From NCBI RefSeq assembly GCF_029603165.1, contig NZ_JAQSVC010000006.1, forward strand, positions 186,001 through 250,000: a DNA stretch of 64,000 nt, given 5' to 3'. The stretch comes from Galbibacter pacificus (lineage in GTDB: Bacteria; Bacteroidota; Bacteroidia; Flavobacteriales; Flavobacteriaceae). The position numbers and the translations under genes are program-made. Under the pieces are notes generated by a model. That model was not told the origin of the DNA. It worked only from the letters and a program-made list of their open reading frames with translations, and did not search any database. Numbering within the stretch: the first letter of the stretch is position 1; every line of letters starts with the position of its first letter. Below, in pieces: positions 55,287 through 64,000 of the stretch.

Positions 55287-56492
55287 ATGAAGTTCGGAAT
55301 TATCAAAGAGCGGAAAAATCCGCCCGATAGAAGAGTGGTGTTGACACCCCAGGCCTGTCAAACTGTCAAGAAAAAATATCCATCCGCAGCAATTATTGTA
55401 GAACCGTCCAATATCAGGATATTTAAAGATGAAGACTATGCATCGGCCGGGTTCGAACTTTCAGAAAACATGCAACAATGCGATGTTTTATTGGGAGTAA
55501 AAGAAGTGCCTATCGAAGCTCTTATTCCAAATAAAAAATATTTTTTCTTTTCGCACACCATAAAAAAGCAACCTTATAACAAAAAATTGTTACAAGCTGT
55601 TTTGGCCAAAAATATAGAACTGTACGACCATGAAGTAATTACCAACACAAACGGGCAACGTTTGGTAGCCTTTGGCCGTTACGCAGGCATAGTGGGTGCA
55701 TACAACGGCATACGTGCATACGGACTTAAATTTGAGCTTTTCGAGCTCCCCAAAGCAGAACACTTACCTAATATGCAGGCACTTATCGATGCTTTGCAGC
55801 GCATCCATTTACCCGCTATTAAAATTTTGCTCACCGGGAAAGGCCGTGTTGGCAGTGGCGCCAAAGAAATCCTGGATGCCATGAAATTAAAAGAAGTCTC
55901 TGTAGAAGACTATTTAACAAACAATTTTAATAAGCCGGTCTATTGCCAAATAGATGTGCTTGATTATAACAAAAGAAAAGACGGAAAGGATGCTGATGTA
56001 ACCGATTTTTATCAAAATCCATCAGCATACGAATCCAATTTTATGCGCTTTGCCAAGGTAACCAACTTTTATATTGCAGGGCATTTTTATGGCGATGGGG
56101 CTCCTTATTTATACACCCGTGAGGATGTAAAATCAGAAAAGTTCAACATACAAGTGGTAGCAGATGTCAGCTGCGATATAGATGGGCCGGTAGCCACCAC
56201 CATTCGCCCTTCAACCATAGCCAGCCCTATTTATGGCTACAATCCAGAAAGCGAAGAAGAAACCAATTTTAAAAATAAAGGGGCCATTGCGGTAATGGCG
56301 GTCGATAACCTGCCATGCGAGCTTCCCGCAAATGCCAGCGAAGGCTTTGGCGAAAGTTTTGTTAAATATGTAATCCCATCCTTTTTTAATAATGACAAGG
56401 ATGGCATTTTAGAACGGGCCAAAATGACTTCAAATGGGCAGTTAACCAAACGCTATGCCTATTTGCAAGATTATGTGGATGAAAAAGAATAA
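55287..56492 (+). CDS. Saccharopine dehydrogenase-like NAD(P)-dependent oxidoreductase
   Basis: Cytosolic protein of 401 residues in the alanine dehydrogenase/transhydrogenase N-domain superfamily. The opening FGIIKERKNPPDRRVVLTPQ and FSHTIKKQPYNKKLL match lysine-forming saccharopine dehydrogenase relatives. The nucleotide-binding loop is LLTGKGRVGSGAKEIL. C-terminal VVADVSCDIDGPVATTIRPSTI supports the same group. It could act in lysine metabolism or on another amino-acid imine. No operon partner. Confidence 0.8.
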   Translation: MKFGIIKERKNPPDRRVVLTPQACQTVKKKYPSAAIIVEPSNIRIFKDEDYASAGFELSENMQQCDVLLGVKEVPIEALIPNKKYFFFSHTIKKQPYNKKLLQAVLAKNIELYDHEVITNTNGQRLVAFGRYAGIVGAYNGIRAYGLKFELFELPKAEHLPNMQALIDALQRIHLPAIKILLTGKGRVGSGAKEILDAMKLKEVSVEDYLTNNFNKPVYCQIDVLDYNKRKDGKDADVTDFYQNPSAYESNFMRFAKVTNFYIAGHFYGDGAPYLYTREDVKSEKFNIQVVADVSCDIDGPVATTIRPSTIASPIYGYNPESEEETNFKNKGAIAVMAVDNLPCELPANASEGFGESFVKYVIPSFFNNDKDGILERAKMTSNGQLTKRYAYLQDYVDEKE

Positions 56493-56649
56493 TAAAATAA
56501 CCTAATACATTCAAAGTAAATTCATTACCTTTTGTCTACCGTCTTTTTATACATTTGTTGATATTGTGTAACTTGCGGCGCTAATTTTTAATGAAATCGT
56601 ATTATAAAAGACGATTGTTTTATTTTTTATAAAAGGAAGGATAAAAAAG

Positions 56650-57663
56650 ATGTACAATTCAAAGATAACAGGATTAGGGTATTATGTTCCCGAAAATGTG
56701 GTAACCAACGACGATCTATCTAAGTTGATGGACACGAATGATGCCTGGATACAGGAGCGGACTGGTATTAAAGAGCGCCGCCATGTAGTAAAGGGAGATG
56801 GCGATACCACCACCACAATGGGCGTAAAGGCCGCAAAAATTGCCATAGAACGTTCTGGTTTGGACAAAGATGAAATCGATTTTGTGGTTTTTGCCACCTT
56901 GAGTCCCGATTATTATTTTCCGGGCCCGGGAGTATTGGTACAACGCGATTTAGGTTTGAAAACCGTTGGAGCACTGGATGTTCGTAACCAATGTTCGGGT
57001 TTTGTGTATGCCATTTCGGTGGCCGATCAGTTTATTAAAACCGGGATGTACAAAAATGTGCTGGTAATAGGTTCAGAGTTGCATTCTACCGGATTGGATA
57101 TGACTACGCGCGGGCGTGGGGTTTCGGTTATTTTTGGCGATGGAGCCGGAGCTGCCGTATTGAGTAGGGAAGAAGATACAACAAAGGGCATACTTTCCAC
57201 ACATTTACATTCTGAAGGAGAGCACGCCGAAGAGTTGGCATTAATAGCCCCGGGAATGGGAAAACGCTGGGTAACCGATATTTTATCCGAAGACAATCCA
57301 GAAGAAGACACTTCTTATTTTCCGCACATGAACGGTCAATTTGTATTTAAAAATGCCGTGGTTCGCTTTAGCGAGGTAATTAACGAAGGCTTGCAGGCAA
57401 ATGGCTTAACGGCTTCAGATATCGATTTGTTGGTGCCGCATCAGGCAAATTTGAGAATTTCGCAGTTTATTCAGCAGAAATTTAAATTGAATGATGATCA
57501 GGTATTCAACAACATTATGAAATACGGAAATACCACGGCAGCATCCATACCTATTGCTTTAACCGAAGCTTGGGAGCAAGGTAAGGTTAAAAAAGACGAT
57601 ACAGTGGTGCTGGCCGCCTTTGGTAGTGGATTTACTTGGGCAAGTGCCATTATAAAATGGTAA
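56650..57663 (+). CDS. Ketoacyl-ACP synthase III (FabH-like)
   Basis: Cytosolic condensing enzyme of 337 residues. The Cys-His-Asn triad is intact: Cys115 in DVRNQCSGFVYA, His264 in LVPHQANLRI and Asn294 in YGNTTAASIP. The Cys loop NQCSGF differs from the FabH consensus AACSGF, so this may be a KAS III paralogue with other acyl specificity, such as branched or long-chain starters, rather than the main FabH. It stands alone; the main fatty-acid genes are not nearby. Confidence 0.88.
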   Translation: MYNSKITGLGYYVPENVVTNDDLSKLMDTNDAWIQERTGIKERRHVVKGDGDTTTTMGVKAAKIAIERSGLDKDEIDFVVFATLSPDYYFPGPGVLVQRDLGLKTVGALDVRNQCSGFVYAISVADQFIKTGMYKNVLVIGSELHSTGLDMTTRGRGVSVIFGDGAGAAVLSREEDTTKGILSTHLHSEGEHAEELALIAPGMGKRWVTDILSEDNPEEDTSYFPHMNGQFVFKNAVVRFSEVINEGLQANGLTASDIDLLVPHQANLRISQFIQQKFKLNDDQVFNNIMKYGNTTAASIPIALTEAWEQGKVKKDDTVVLAAFGSGFTWASAIIKW

Positions 57664-57786
57664 TTTAACGTTATTTATTAGCCGTTAATAAGCTGGCATA
57701 AAATATTCAGTAATATAAGGGCATTAAGAGGGATTTTAATAAATTTCACTCAATGTTCTTTTTTGCTTCATATTATTGGTGAAATC

Positions 57787-58512
57787 TTAATCAAAAATAA
57801 GTGAATAACCAAAACGATACTTTGTGTACAAATCAATACCGAGAAGTATTATTAGGATGAAAATTGCTACGATCAAAAAAGTTTTTTTAAATTCTTTAGT
57901 GTCAAACTCAAAAGTTTCGGGGTGAATAAAAAAATCTGAATAAACAGATTCCGAAATGGTTAAATGGGGGCAAAATAATGTTATTCCTTGTATAAAATGC
58001 CCTCTCAATTCTCGCCAATTTCCTATAGCTCCCGTATACATAACATCGGTATTGGAAAAAGTAATATGTTTCTCATTTCCTTGATAAAATATCATTAATC
58101 GGGTAGATGAATAGGGTGTAACACCAACTGTTTTGATAAAAACATCATCGGAGAAAGGAGACGGCGATTTGTTCAATTCTGAAAACAAAATGCTTTCCCT
58201 TTTACCATTAAGTTTTAGGTAATGCACCCCTTCTTTATTGATAGTTACTTTTTTTATTGATTCCCCTTTTACTGATTTGATGTATTTAACCAATTTATAA
58301 GTGCCAAAAAGGAGAAGCAAATAGTATATAAGAAAAAAATAGATAATGGATGAGACTTCCAAATTAATTTCACTTGCAAATAATATGGGCAACCCATAAA
58401 ACGTCGCCATAAAAAAACAAATTATTAATATGAGCAAAATTTTGCACGCCCATGTCAATGAATGATTAATAACGGTTGATTTTTCAGGAAAATTATCTTT
58501 AGTGTAGCGCAT
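57787..58512 (-). CDS. Unrecognised two-span membrane protein
   Basis: Protein of 241 residues, not recognised. Two adjacent hydrophobic segments lie near the N-terminus (ILLILIICFFMATFYGLPILF and SIIYFFLIYYLLLLFGTY) and one near the C-terminus (FLIVAIFILIILLGIDLY). A beta-rich part in between resembles a PH-like domain. ATG 58512 is chosen over an upstream in-frame start that overlaps murQ. It follows murQ on the same strand by 37 bases. Confidence 0.6.
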   Translation of the reverse strand: MRYTKDNFPEKSTVINHSLTWACKILLILIICFFMATFYGLPILFASEINLEVSSIIYFFLIYYLLLLFGTYKLVKYIKSVKGESIKKVTINKEGVHYLKLNGKRESILFSELNKSPSPFSDDVFIKTVGVTPYSSTRLMIFYQGNEKHITFSNTDVMYTGAIGNWRELRGHFIQGITLFCPHLTISESVYSDFFIHPETFEFDTKEFKKTFLIVAIFILIILLGIDLYTKYRFGYSLIFD

Positions 58513-58549
58513 CCCTTGAGTATTATTCCCGAGTAAAAATAGAAAACAA

Positions 58550-59362
58550 TTACCCTTTAAAAAAGGTAATTGCTTTTTTAACACTTTGGTGTTCCATTAA
58601 CAGCTTTTGGGCTTCTTCTTTTTCTATATGCAGTTCATCCATCAACATTTTTACACCTCGTTTCACCAATTTTTTATTGGAAAGCTGCATATTAATCATT
58701 TTATTCCCCTTTACTTTCCCCATTTTTATCATTAAGGAAGTAGAAATCATATTCAAGATTAATTTTTGGGCAGTTCCGGCTTTCATGCGAGTGCTTCCAG
58801 TAACAAATTCAGGCCCCACCACGACTTCAATAGGATAGGCTACATTGGTAGCTAGCGGACTGTTTTTGTTGCAGGTAATGCACCCGGTAACAATATTGTT
58901 CTCTTTTGCTTTTTTTACACCGCCAATAACATAAGGAGTAGTCCCCGATGCTGCAATGCCAATAACGGCATCTTTATCAGAAATTAAATGTTCCTGCATG
59001 TCCAGCCATGCTTTCTCGGTATTGTCTTCTTCATTTTCAACGGCATTTCGCAAGGCAGTATCTCCACCGGCTATAAGTGCAATAACCAATTCTTTAGAGA
59101 CCCCATACGTAGGTGGAAGTTCTGATGCATCGAGAACTCCTAATCGTCCACTTGTACCAGCTCCAAGATAAAATAACCGTCCGCCGTCTTTCATTTTTTC
59201 ATATACAGCATCAACGAGTTTTTCTATTTTGGGAAGTGCTTTTTCAATAGCATTCGGCACCGTTTTGTCTTCGGTATTTATATTGTAGAGCAGTTCTTGC
59301 GTGCTCATTTTTTCTAGATTATTATAATGCGAAGCATTTTCAGTGGTTAGTTGTTGGCTCAT
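58550..59362 (-). CDS. murQ: N-acetylmuramic acid 6-phosphate etherase
   Basis: Cytosolic enzyme of 270 residues that cleaves the lactyl ether of MurNAc 6-phosphate to GlcNAc 6-phosphate during cell-wall recycling. SIS-domain motifs LFYLGAGTSGRLGVLDASELPPTYG, IAGGDTALRNAVENEED and GIAASGTTPYV are all typical of MurQ, as is TGSTRMKAGTAQKLILNM. It overlaps the symporter gene by 23 bases. Its product feeds NagB, encoded at 62505. Confidence 0.96.
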   Translation of the reverse strand: MSQQLTTENASHYNNLEKMSTQELLYNINTEDKTVPNAIEKALPKIEKLVDAVYEKMKDGGRLFYLGAGTSGRLGVLDASELPPTYGVSKELVIALIAGGDTALRNAVENEEDNTEKAWLDMQEHLISDKDAVIGIAASGTTPYVIGGVKKAKENNIVTGCITCNKNSPLATNVAYPIEVVVGPEFVTGSTRMKAGTAQKLILNMISTSLMIKMGKVKGNKMINMQLSNKKLVKRGVKMLMDELHIEKEEAQKLLMEHQSVKKAITFFKG

Positions 59363-60812
59363 GATTTTTTTTGATTATGATTAAGAAGGATATGGCAATA
59401 AGGGCATTTATAAAAATGTTCATAAAACCGAGGTCGAAACGGAAGTACTGTATCAGGGCTCCATTTAAAATATACGTTAAAACAGGGGCAAGAATGCAAA
59501 TAACGGGCACGAGTTTATCGGTAATGTTTATTTTGGTGAAAATCCCTAAAATGAAGAGCCCAAGTAATGGGCCATACGTATACCCAGCTACTTTAAATAT
59601 ATTGGTAATAATATCTCCCGTGCTATTTGCAAAAGCCATGATAATTGCAAAAACGATAATGTTAAACCCGAACAGCGTTATATTTTTTGCCTTCTTTTTT
59701 TTTGATGGTGTTTTCTTTTCCATGTTTAAAAAGTCGTGGGTAAATGAAGTTGTTAAAGCAGTTAAGGCAGAATCTACACTGGAAAATGCCGCAGCGGTAA
59801 TTCCTAAAATGAATGTAATGGCTGCTGCAATACCAAAATAATTAAGCGACAATTTAGGGAAAAGATCATCGGTGTTGATAAAAGTACCGTTTTCATTTAC
59901 AGGAAGGGAAACACCCTGTTTTTCTGCATAAATATATAGGAGCACCCCTAGCCCTAAAAACAGAAATTGAGTGATGGCTAAAATGAAACTGAAAACCAAC
60001 GCATTTTTTTGTGCTTCGCCTTTCGATTTGCATGTGAGGGTTTTTTGCATGATATTTTGATCGAGCCCCATCATGGCAATGGCTATTAAAACACCAGAAA
60101 TAATCTGTTTGAAGAAGTTATTTCCCGATTTTGGGTCCCAATCAAAGACCTGAAAGTATTTGTGGGACGTAACTGCGTCAATGGTTTCAGAAAATGAAAA
60201 GTTAAGGGCGTTTTTAATGGCAAAAATAGAAACGACGGCCGCAACAATTAAAAAGGTGGTCTGCAAAGTATCTGTCCAAACAATGGTTTTTATTCCCGAT
60301 TTGTTTGTATAGACCCAAATTAGTGCTAAAATAATAACAACCGTTACAGGAAATGGAACACCCAAGGGGGCAAACATGGCATAATCGAGTACTTTTACAG
60401 CCAATAAAAGGCGTAAAGACGCACCAAAGGATTGTGATATGATGAAAAACAGCGAACCGGTTTTGTAGGAATAAAACCCAAAACGATTGGATAAATAGGT
60501 GTAAATGGAGATCAATTTGAATTTGTAGTAAATGGGAATAAGTACAAAAACGATAAAACTATAACCAATAACGTTCCCGATTACAAACTGAAAATAGTAC
60601 AAATAGTTGTTGGAAACCATCCCGGGAATAGAAACAAATGTAACTCCCGACATGGCGGCGCCAATCATTCCGTAGGCTACCAACGGCCATGGGGATTGCC
60701 TGTCGCCGGTATAATAAGCATCGGCTCCCGACTTTTTGGAAACGAGGTATGAAATGCCTACTAAAATGATAAAATATCCAAGAAAAACGGCTAAAAAGAG
60801 CGTAGTATTCAT
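59340..60812 (-). CDS. Sodium:solute symporter family transporter
   Basis: Inner-membrane permease of 490 residues with about 13 spans. SSS features include YYTGDRQSPWPLVAYGMIGAAMSGVTFVSIPG and ITAAAFSSVDSALTALTTSFTHDF. Overlap with murQ suggests it carries N-acetylmuramic acid or an anhydro-muropeptide sugar. A decayed susC gene lies directly upstream, so it was probably once fed by a SusCD importer. Confidence 0.92.
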   Translation of the reverse strand: MNTTLFLAVFLGYFIILVGISYLVSKKSGADAYYTGDRQSPWPLVAYGMIGAAMSGVTFVSIPGMVSNNYLYYFQFVIGNVIGYSFIVFVLIPIYYKFKLISIYTYLSNRFGFYSYKTGSLFFIISQSFGASLRLLLAVKVLDYAMFAPLGVPFPVTVVIILALIWVYTNKSGIKTIVWTDTLQTTFLIVAAVVSIFAIKNALNFSFSETIDAVTSHKYFQVFDWDPKSGNNFFKQIISGVLIAIAMMGLDQNIMQKTLTCKSKGEAQKNALVFSFILAITQFLFLGLGVLLYIYAEKQGVSLPVNENGTFINTDDLFPKLSLNYFGIAAAITFILGITAAAFSSVDSALTALTTSFTHDFLNMEKKTPSKKKKAKNITLFGFNIIVFAIIMAFANSTGDIITNIFKVAGYTYGPLLGLFILGIFTKINITDKLVPVICILAPVLTYILNGALIQYFRFDLGFMNIFINALIAISFLIIIKKNHEPTTNH

Positions 60813-60870
60813 ATGAGGTTATTTATACTGTAAAATTGGTTTGATCTGTATATTGTATTCGTGGAGGTCT

Positions 60871-61490
60871 TCAAAACTTTCCAAATCCTGCATCGACATT
60901 CAAATTGGTAACATTGGTCGTTAGGTTACTGGTTATAACGCCATCGATAACATATAAAGGTTCTGATGAACCGCTAATTGTACTTGGCCTCCTTAACCGA
61001 ATCGAGAATCCACCGGCCGGGTCTCCAGAATTTTGTGTAATCTGGGCACCGGGAATTTTCCCCTGAATAGTCGCGTAACGCTTGGGGTAGGTGCTTTTGT
61101 AATGTCCTCAGATTTTAAAGTGGTAATGGCATTACCGATTTTCTTTCTGGATTGCGATACGCTCGATCCCATCACCACGACTTCTTCTAAAGCATTTACG
61201 TCGCTTTTTAAAAAAATGGAGATGCTGTTTTGGCCGGAAGGAACCGTAACTTCTTTGGCAATATAGCTAATAATCATTACACTTTTTTCGTCTGGGATAG
61301 TAATTGAAAATTTTCCATCAAAATCTGTAACAGCACCTGTAGTTGTTCCCTTAATTATAAGATTGGCCCCCGGGAGGGGTTGATTATCATCTTCTGAAGT
61401 AACTGTGCCATTAATCGATCTTTCTTGAGCTAACGCATAATTTACCAATAGGAAAAGAGCTGCTAGCATAGTAAAATATTGCTTTTTCAT
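60871..61490 (-). pseudogene. Decayed susC-like TonB receptor gene
   Basis: The first part encodes a signal peptide (ending YALAQ), a carboxypeptidase-regulatory-like sandwich and the start of the plug (EEVVVMGSSVSQSRKKIG). A frameshift near 61075 breaks the frame. In another frame the plug continues as GKIPGAQITQNSGDPAGGFS and LYVIDGVITSNLTTNVTNLN and stops at 60871-60873. About 850 residues of barrel and any susD are missing. A substitution (RLRRPSTI for RLRGPSTI) is also present. ATG 61490 is the likely original start. Confidence 0.88.
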
Positions 61491-61657
61491 TGTAAACAAA
61501 AATTTTTAAGTGGAAATGAAGTTAGTATTTTTTCTATACATGTGCAAGAAAAATGTATAAAAATGCATTATTTTTGCATATTTTAATTAATATTTGCTTT
61601 TTACAGCATTAATGTTTTATATTTCATGCATGTATTAAATAATATGCAGGCAAAACC

Positions 61658-62407
61658 ATGCAAAAAAAAGAAAGACAAGATATAATTGTAGATGAGGTAA
61701 GGGTAAACAGGAATGTATCGTCCAATTACTTAGCTGAAAAATTAAAAGTTTCTGAAGATACCATTAGGCGGGACCTCAATGAACTTGATAAAAAGGGATT
61801 GATCATGAAGGTTCATGGAGGGGCCGTATCTACCATCCAGAAGCTATATCACTACAATGAAGATGTTGTGTTTAATAAAGAAGGAAAGAACATTATTGCC
61901 ATAAAAGCAGTTTCATTGATAGAAGATGGCATGGTGGTAATTATTAGTGGGGGGACTACCAATTTAATGTTGGCAAGACAGCTCCCTAAAGATCTAAAGG
62001 CAACTGTGTATACCTATAGTTTGCCCATTGCAATGCAACTCTCTGAACATCCATCGGTAGAAGTAATTTTTATAGGCGGAAAAATTAATAAAAAGTCAAT
62101 GGTTACCGTTGGTATCGACGTGGTTCAGTCGCTTTCCGAAGTTGTTGCGGATATCTGCTTTATTGGTGTCAGCAGTATAAATATTGCAAATGGCCTAACG
62201 GATGAAGGTTACGAAGTTTCCCTTGTAAAAAGGGCCATGATTACGGCCTCAGACAAAATAGTGGTTTTGGCAACTTCAAATAAATTGAATGTAAGGCAAA
62301 ACTACAACGTGTGCAGTTTAAACGAAATTAACACTTTGATAACCGAGTTGAATCCAAATGATAATAAATTGCGCAACTATTTATTGCAAAACGTGCAAAC
62401 AATCTAA
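61658..62407 (+). CDS. DeoR/AgaR-family transcription regulator
   Basis: Protein of 249 residues. The N-terminal helix-turn-helix is NVSSNYLAEKLKVSEDTIRRDLNELDKKGLIMKVHGGA. The C-terminal sugar-phosphate sensor domain has ISGGTTNLMLARQLP and a DKIVVLATSNKL segment. DeoR proteins usually repress sugar or amino-sugar genes. It lies upstream of the NagB/PIG-L gene and divergent from the decayed susC-symporter-murQ set, and it may control both. Confidence 0.93.
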   Translation: MQKKERQDIIVDEVRVNRNVSSNYLAEKLKVSEDTIRRDLNELDKKGLIMKVHGGAVSTIQKLYHYNEDVVFNKEGKNIIAIKAVSLIEDGMVVIISGGTTNLMLARQLPKDLKATVYTYSLPIAMQLSEHPSVEVIFIGGKINKKSMVTVGIDVVQSLSEVVADICFIGVSSINIANGLTDEGYEVSLVKRAMITASDKIVVLATSNKLNVRQNYNVCSLNEINTLITELNPNDNKLRNYLLQNVQTI

Positions 62408-62504
62408 TGTAAAACATGCATAAAAACGGCAAGATGCAAGCGTATAGTTGCTGAAATTGTTTGAAAATAGTAACTTTAATGATTAACCGATTTAACATAC
62501 ACAA

Positions 62505-64000
62505 ATGAAGGTACATATCGATGCACAGAATACTATAAAGTATGAAAAGGCAGGAACCCATGAGCATAACCGTTATGAGAAGATTCATAACGTAGTTTTT
62601 GAAAAATCTTCAAAAGCATCGTATTTGGTGGCAAAAGAGATTGCCGATTTAATTCGTGAAAAAAATAAAAAGGGGGAAACCTGTGTATTGGGCTTGGCCA
62701 CGGGATCGTCGCCCATACGTGTTTATGATGAGTTGGTCAAGATGCATAAAAACGAAGGGCTGAGCTTTAAGAATGTAGTAACTTTCAATTTGGACGAATA
62801 TTACCCGATGAACGCCGAAAGTATTCATAGTTACCACTATTTTATGAACGAGCATTTGTTCAATCATATAGATATTCCAAAAGATCAAATTAACATTCCC
62901 AACGGTACCATCGATCAAGATGAAATAGCTTCCTATTGCAAGGCATACGAAGAAAAAATAGCCAAATACGGCGGACTCGATTTTCAGTTGTTGGGTATTG
63001 GTAGAACGGGACATATTGGTTTTAACGAACCGGGATCCCATTACAATTCTATTACAAGGAGCATTACCCTGGACCAGTTAACACGGGAAGACGCGGCACC
63101 GTCTTTTTTAGGAATAGAAAATGTGCCCAAAAAGGCCATAACGATGGGAGTGGGCACCGTATTTAGTGCCAAAAGAATTGTATTGTTGGCTTGGGGACAC
63201 AAAAAAGCAAGTGTTTTAAAGGAAACCATTGAAGGCGAAATAAGTCCGCAAATACCCGCAACATACCTGCAAGAACACAACAATACCACATTTGTGCTCG
63301 ATACAGAGGCGGCTTCGTTACTAACCAGATTTGAATCGCCGTGGTTGGTTGGCGAAGTTACATGGACCGATGCCATGACCAAAAGGGCCGTGGTATGGCT
63401 GTGCGATAAAGTAGAAAAGTCCATCCTTCGTTTAACCGATAAGGATTATAACGAACATGGATTGGCCTCATTAATTACGGAAAAAGGATCGTCGTACGAA
63501 CTGAACATAGAAATGTTTAACAAACTACAGCATACCATTACCGGTTGGCCGGGCGGTAAGCCAAATGCCGACGATACCAACCGGCCCGAAAGAAAATCAC
63601 CAGAGAAGAAACGCGTTATTATTTTCAGTCCGCACCCGGATGACGATGTAATTTCAATGGGAGGCACTTTTGATAGGCTGGTAGAACAAGGACATGAAGT
63701 ACATATTGCATACCAAACATCTGGAAATATTGCTGTGTCTAATGCCGATGCTTTAAAATATGCTGAAGTGGCTATGGATTTTCTTCCGGAAGGTGAGGAA
63801 CTGGAAAAGATAAAAGAGGTGGTTACCGGAATTAACAAGAAAAAAGAAAATGAAACCGATGCAATTTCCGTTAGGGAATTAAAAGGCCTGATACGTAAGC
63901 GGGAATCTATTGCTGCTACGCGGTATTTTAACGTGCCGGATACGCAGGTTCACTTTTTGAATTTACCTTTTTACGAAACGGGAACTGTGAAGAAGCATCC
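62505..64000 (+). CDS. nagB: Glucosamine-6-phosphate deaminase fused to PIG-L deacetylase domain (runs off window)
   Basis: Partial, 498 codons visible. The first part is NagB: LATGSSPIRVYDELVKMH, the catalytic Asp region FNLDEYYPM, and GIGRTGHIGFNEPGS. From about residue 365 a PIG-L/LmbE deacetylase domain begins (VIIFSPHPDDDVISMGGTFD) with zinc ligands HPDDD. This NagB-PIG-L fusion is widespread in Bacteroidota. It converts glucosamine 6-phosphate to fructose 6-phosphate, and the second domain may deacetylate GlcNAc 6-phosphate. ATG 62505 is the start. The C-terminus is lost at the window edge. Confidence 0.95.
   Translation, partial: MKVHIDAQNTIKYEKAGTHEHNRYEKIHNVVFEKSSKASYLVAKEIADLIREKNKKGETCVLGLATGSSPIRVYDELVKMHKNEGLSFKNVVTFNLDEYYPMNAESIHSYHYFMNEHLFNHIDIPKDQINIPNGTIDQDEIASYCKAYEEKIAKYGGLDFQLLGIGRTGHIGFNEPGSHYNSITRSITLDQLTREDAAPSFLGIENVPKKAITMGVGTVFSAKRIVLLAWGHKKASVLKETIEGEISPQIPATYLQEHNNTTFVLDTEAASLLTRFESPWLVGEVTWTDAMTKRAVVWLCDKVEKSILRLTDKDYNEHGLASLITEKGSSYELNIEMFNKLQHTITGWPGGKPNADDTNRPERKSPEKKRVIIFSPHPDDDVISMGGTFDRLVEQGHEVHIAYQTSGNIAVSNADALKYAEVAMDFLPEGEELEKIKEVVTGINKKKENETDAISVRELKGLIRKRESIAATRYFNVPDTQVHFLNLPFYETGTVKKH

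Noticed and set aside
62649-63838. Three minus-strand frames at the right end
   Set aside because: They are shadows of the NagB/PIG-L gene, which has no stop inside the window.

Overview
The window comes from a member of the Bacteroidota, most likely a Flavobacteriaceae-type bacterium. The evidence is a SusC/SusD pair, a hybrid two-component regulator with an AraC output domain, many exported lipoproteins, AT-rich intergenic DNA with a TTG/TAnnTTTG-type promoter, a tmRNA whose tag reads GENNYALAA, and NagB fused to a PIG-L domain. There are no rRNA or tRNA genes, no insertion sequence and no CRISPR array. One tmRNA is present.

Positions 1-27480 form a polysaccharide utilisation locus. In order it holds a glycosidase-like C-terminal fragment, a ROK sugar kinase, a FucP-type permease, a GH127-like beta-L-arabinofuranosidase, a GH2 enzyme, SusC, SusD, a DUF3823 lipoprotein and a DUF4964/DUF4965 glutaminase-like protein. 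Then come an array of 42-bp repeats and, on the minus strand, a GH43 enzyme and the hybrid sensor. The last operon is GH43, a second GH127-like enzyme, a GH5-like enzyme and an aldose 1-epimerase. The enzyme set points to an L-arabinose-rich glycan carrying both alpha- and beta-L-arabinofuranosyl residues, probably on a galactose-containing backbone. A TGTTTCA-based direct repeat of period 20 lies upstream of susC and between the sensor gene and the last operon, with a weaker copy upstream of the GH2 gene. It is a candidate operator for the sensor.

Positions 27487-36242 are mixed. A DUF5694-like protein is followed by a four-gene DNA-alkylation repair cassette: an AraC-MGMT fusion, a 2OG-Fe(II) oxygenase, a stand-alone Ada metal-binding domain and AlkB. 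Then come a flavin split-barrel protein, a PLP decarboxylase, an unrecognised helical protein and an exported sulfatase.

Positions 36287-42681 are a compact operon, MoxR-DUF58-DUF4381-BatA-BatB/C-BatD, with overlapping genes.

Positions 42700-54400 are accessory. They hold a PAP2 phosphatase; a probable operon of a DUF4242/cyclase-like/AraC regulator, a FAD oxidase, a cupin and an exported nitrilase; an alpha/beta hydrolase; another AraC regulator; and two SRPBCC proteins divergent from a GlxA-like regulator.

Positions 54639-57663 hold tmRNA, a saccharopine dehydrogenase-like enzyme and a KAS III-type synthase. Positions 57787-64000 concern amino-sugar and cell-wall sugar use: MurQ with a sodium/solute symporter downstream of a decayed susC, then a DeoR regulator and NagB/PIG-L, which runs off the end. 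Two families of dispersed repeats (42-bp tandem units and a 60-bp hairpin element) each occur twice in the window.
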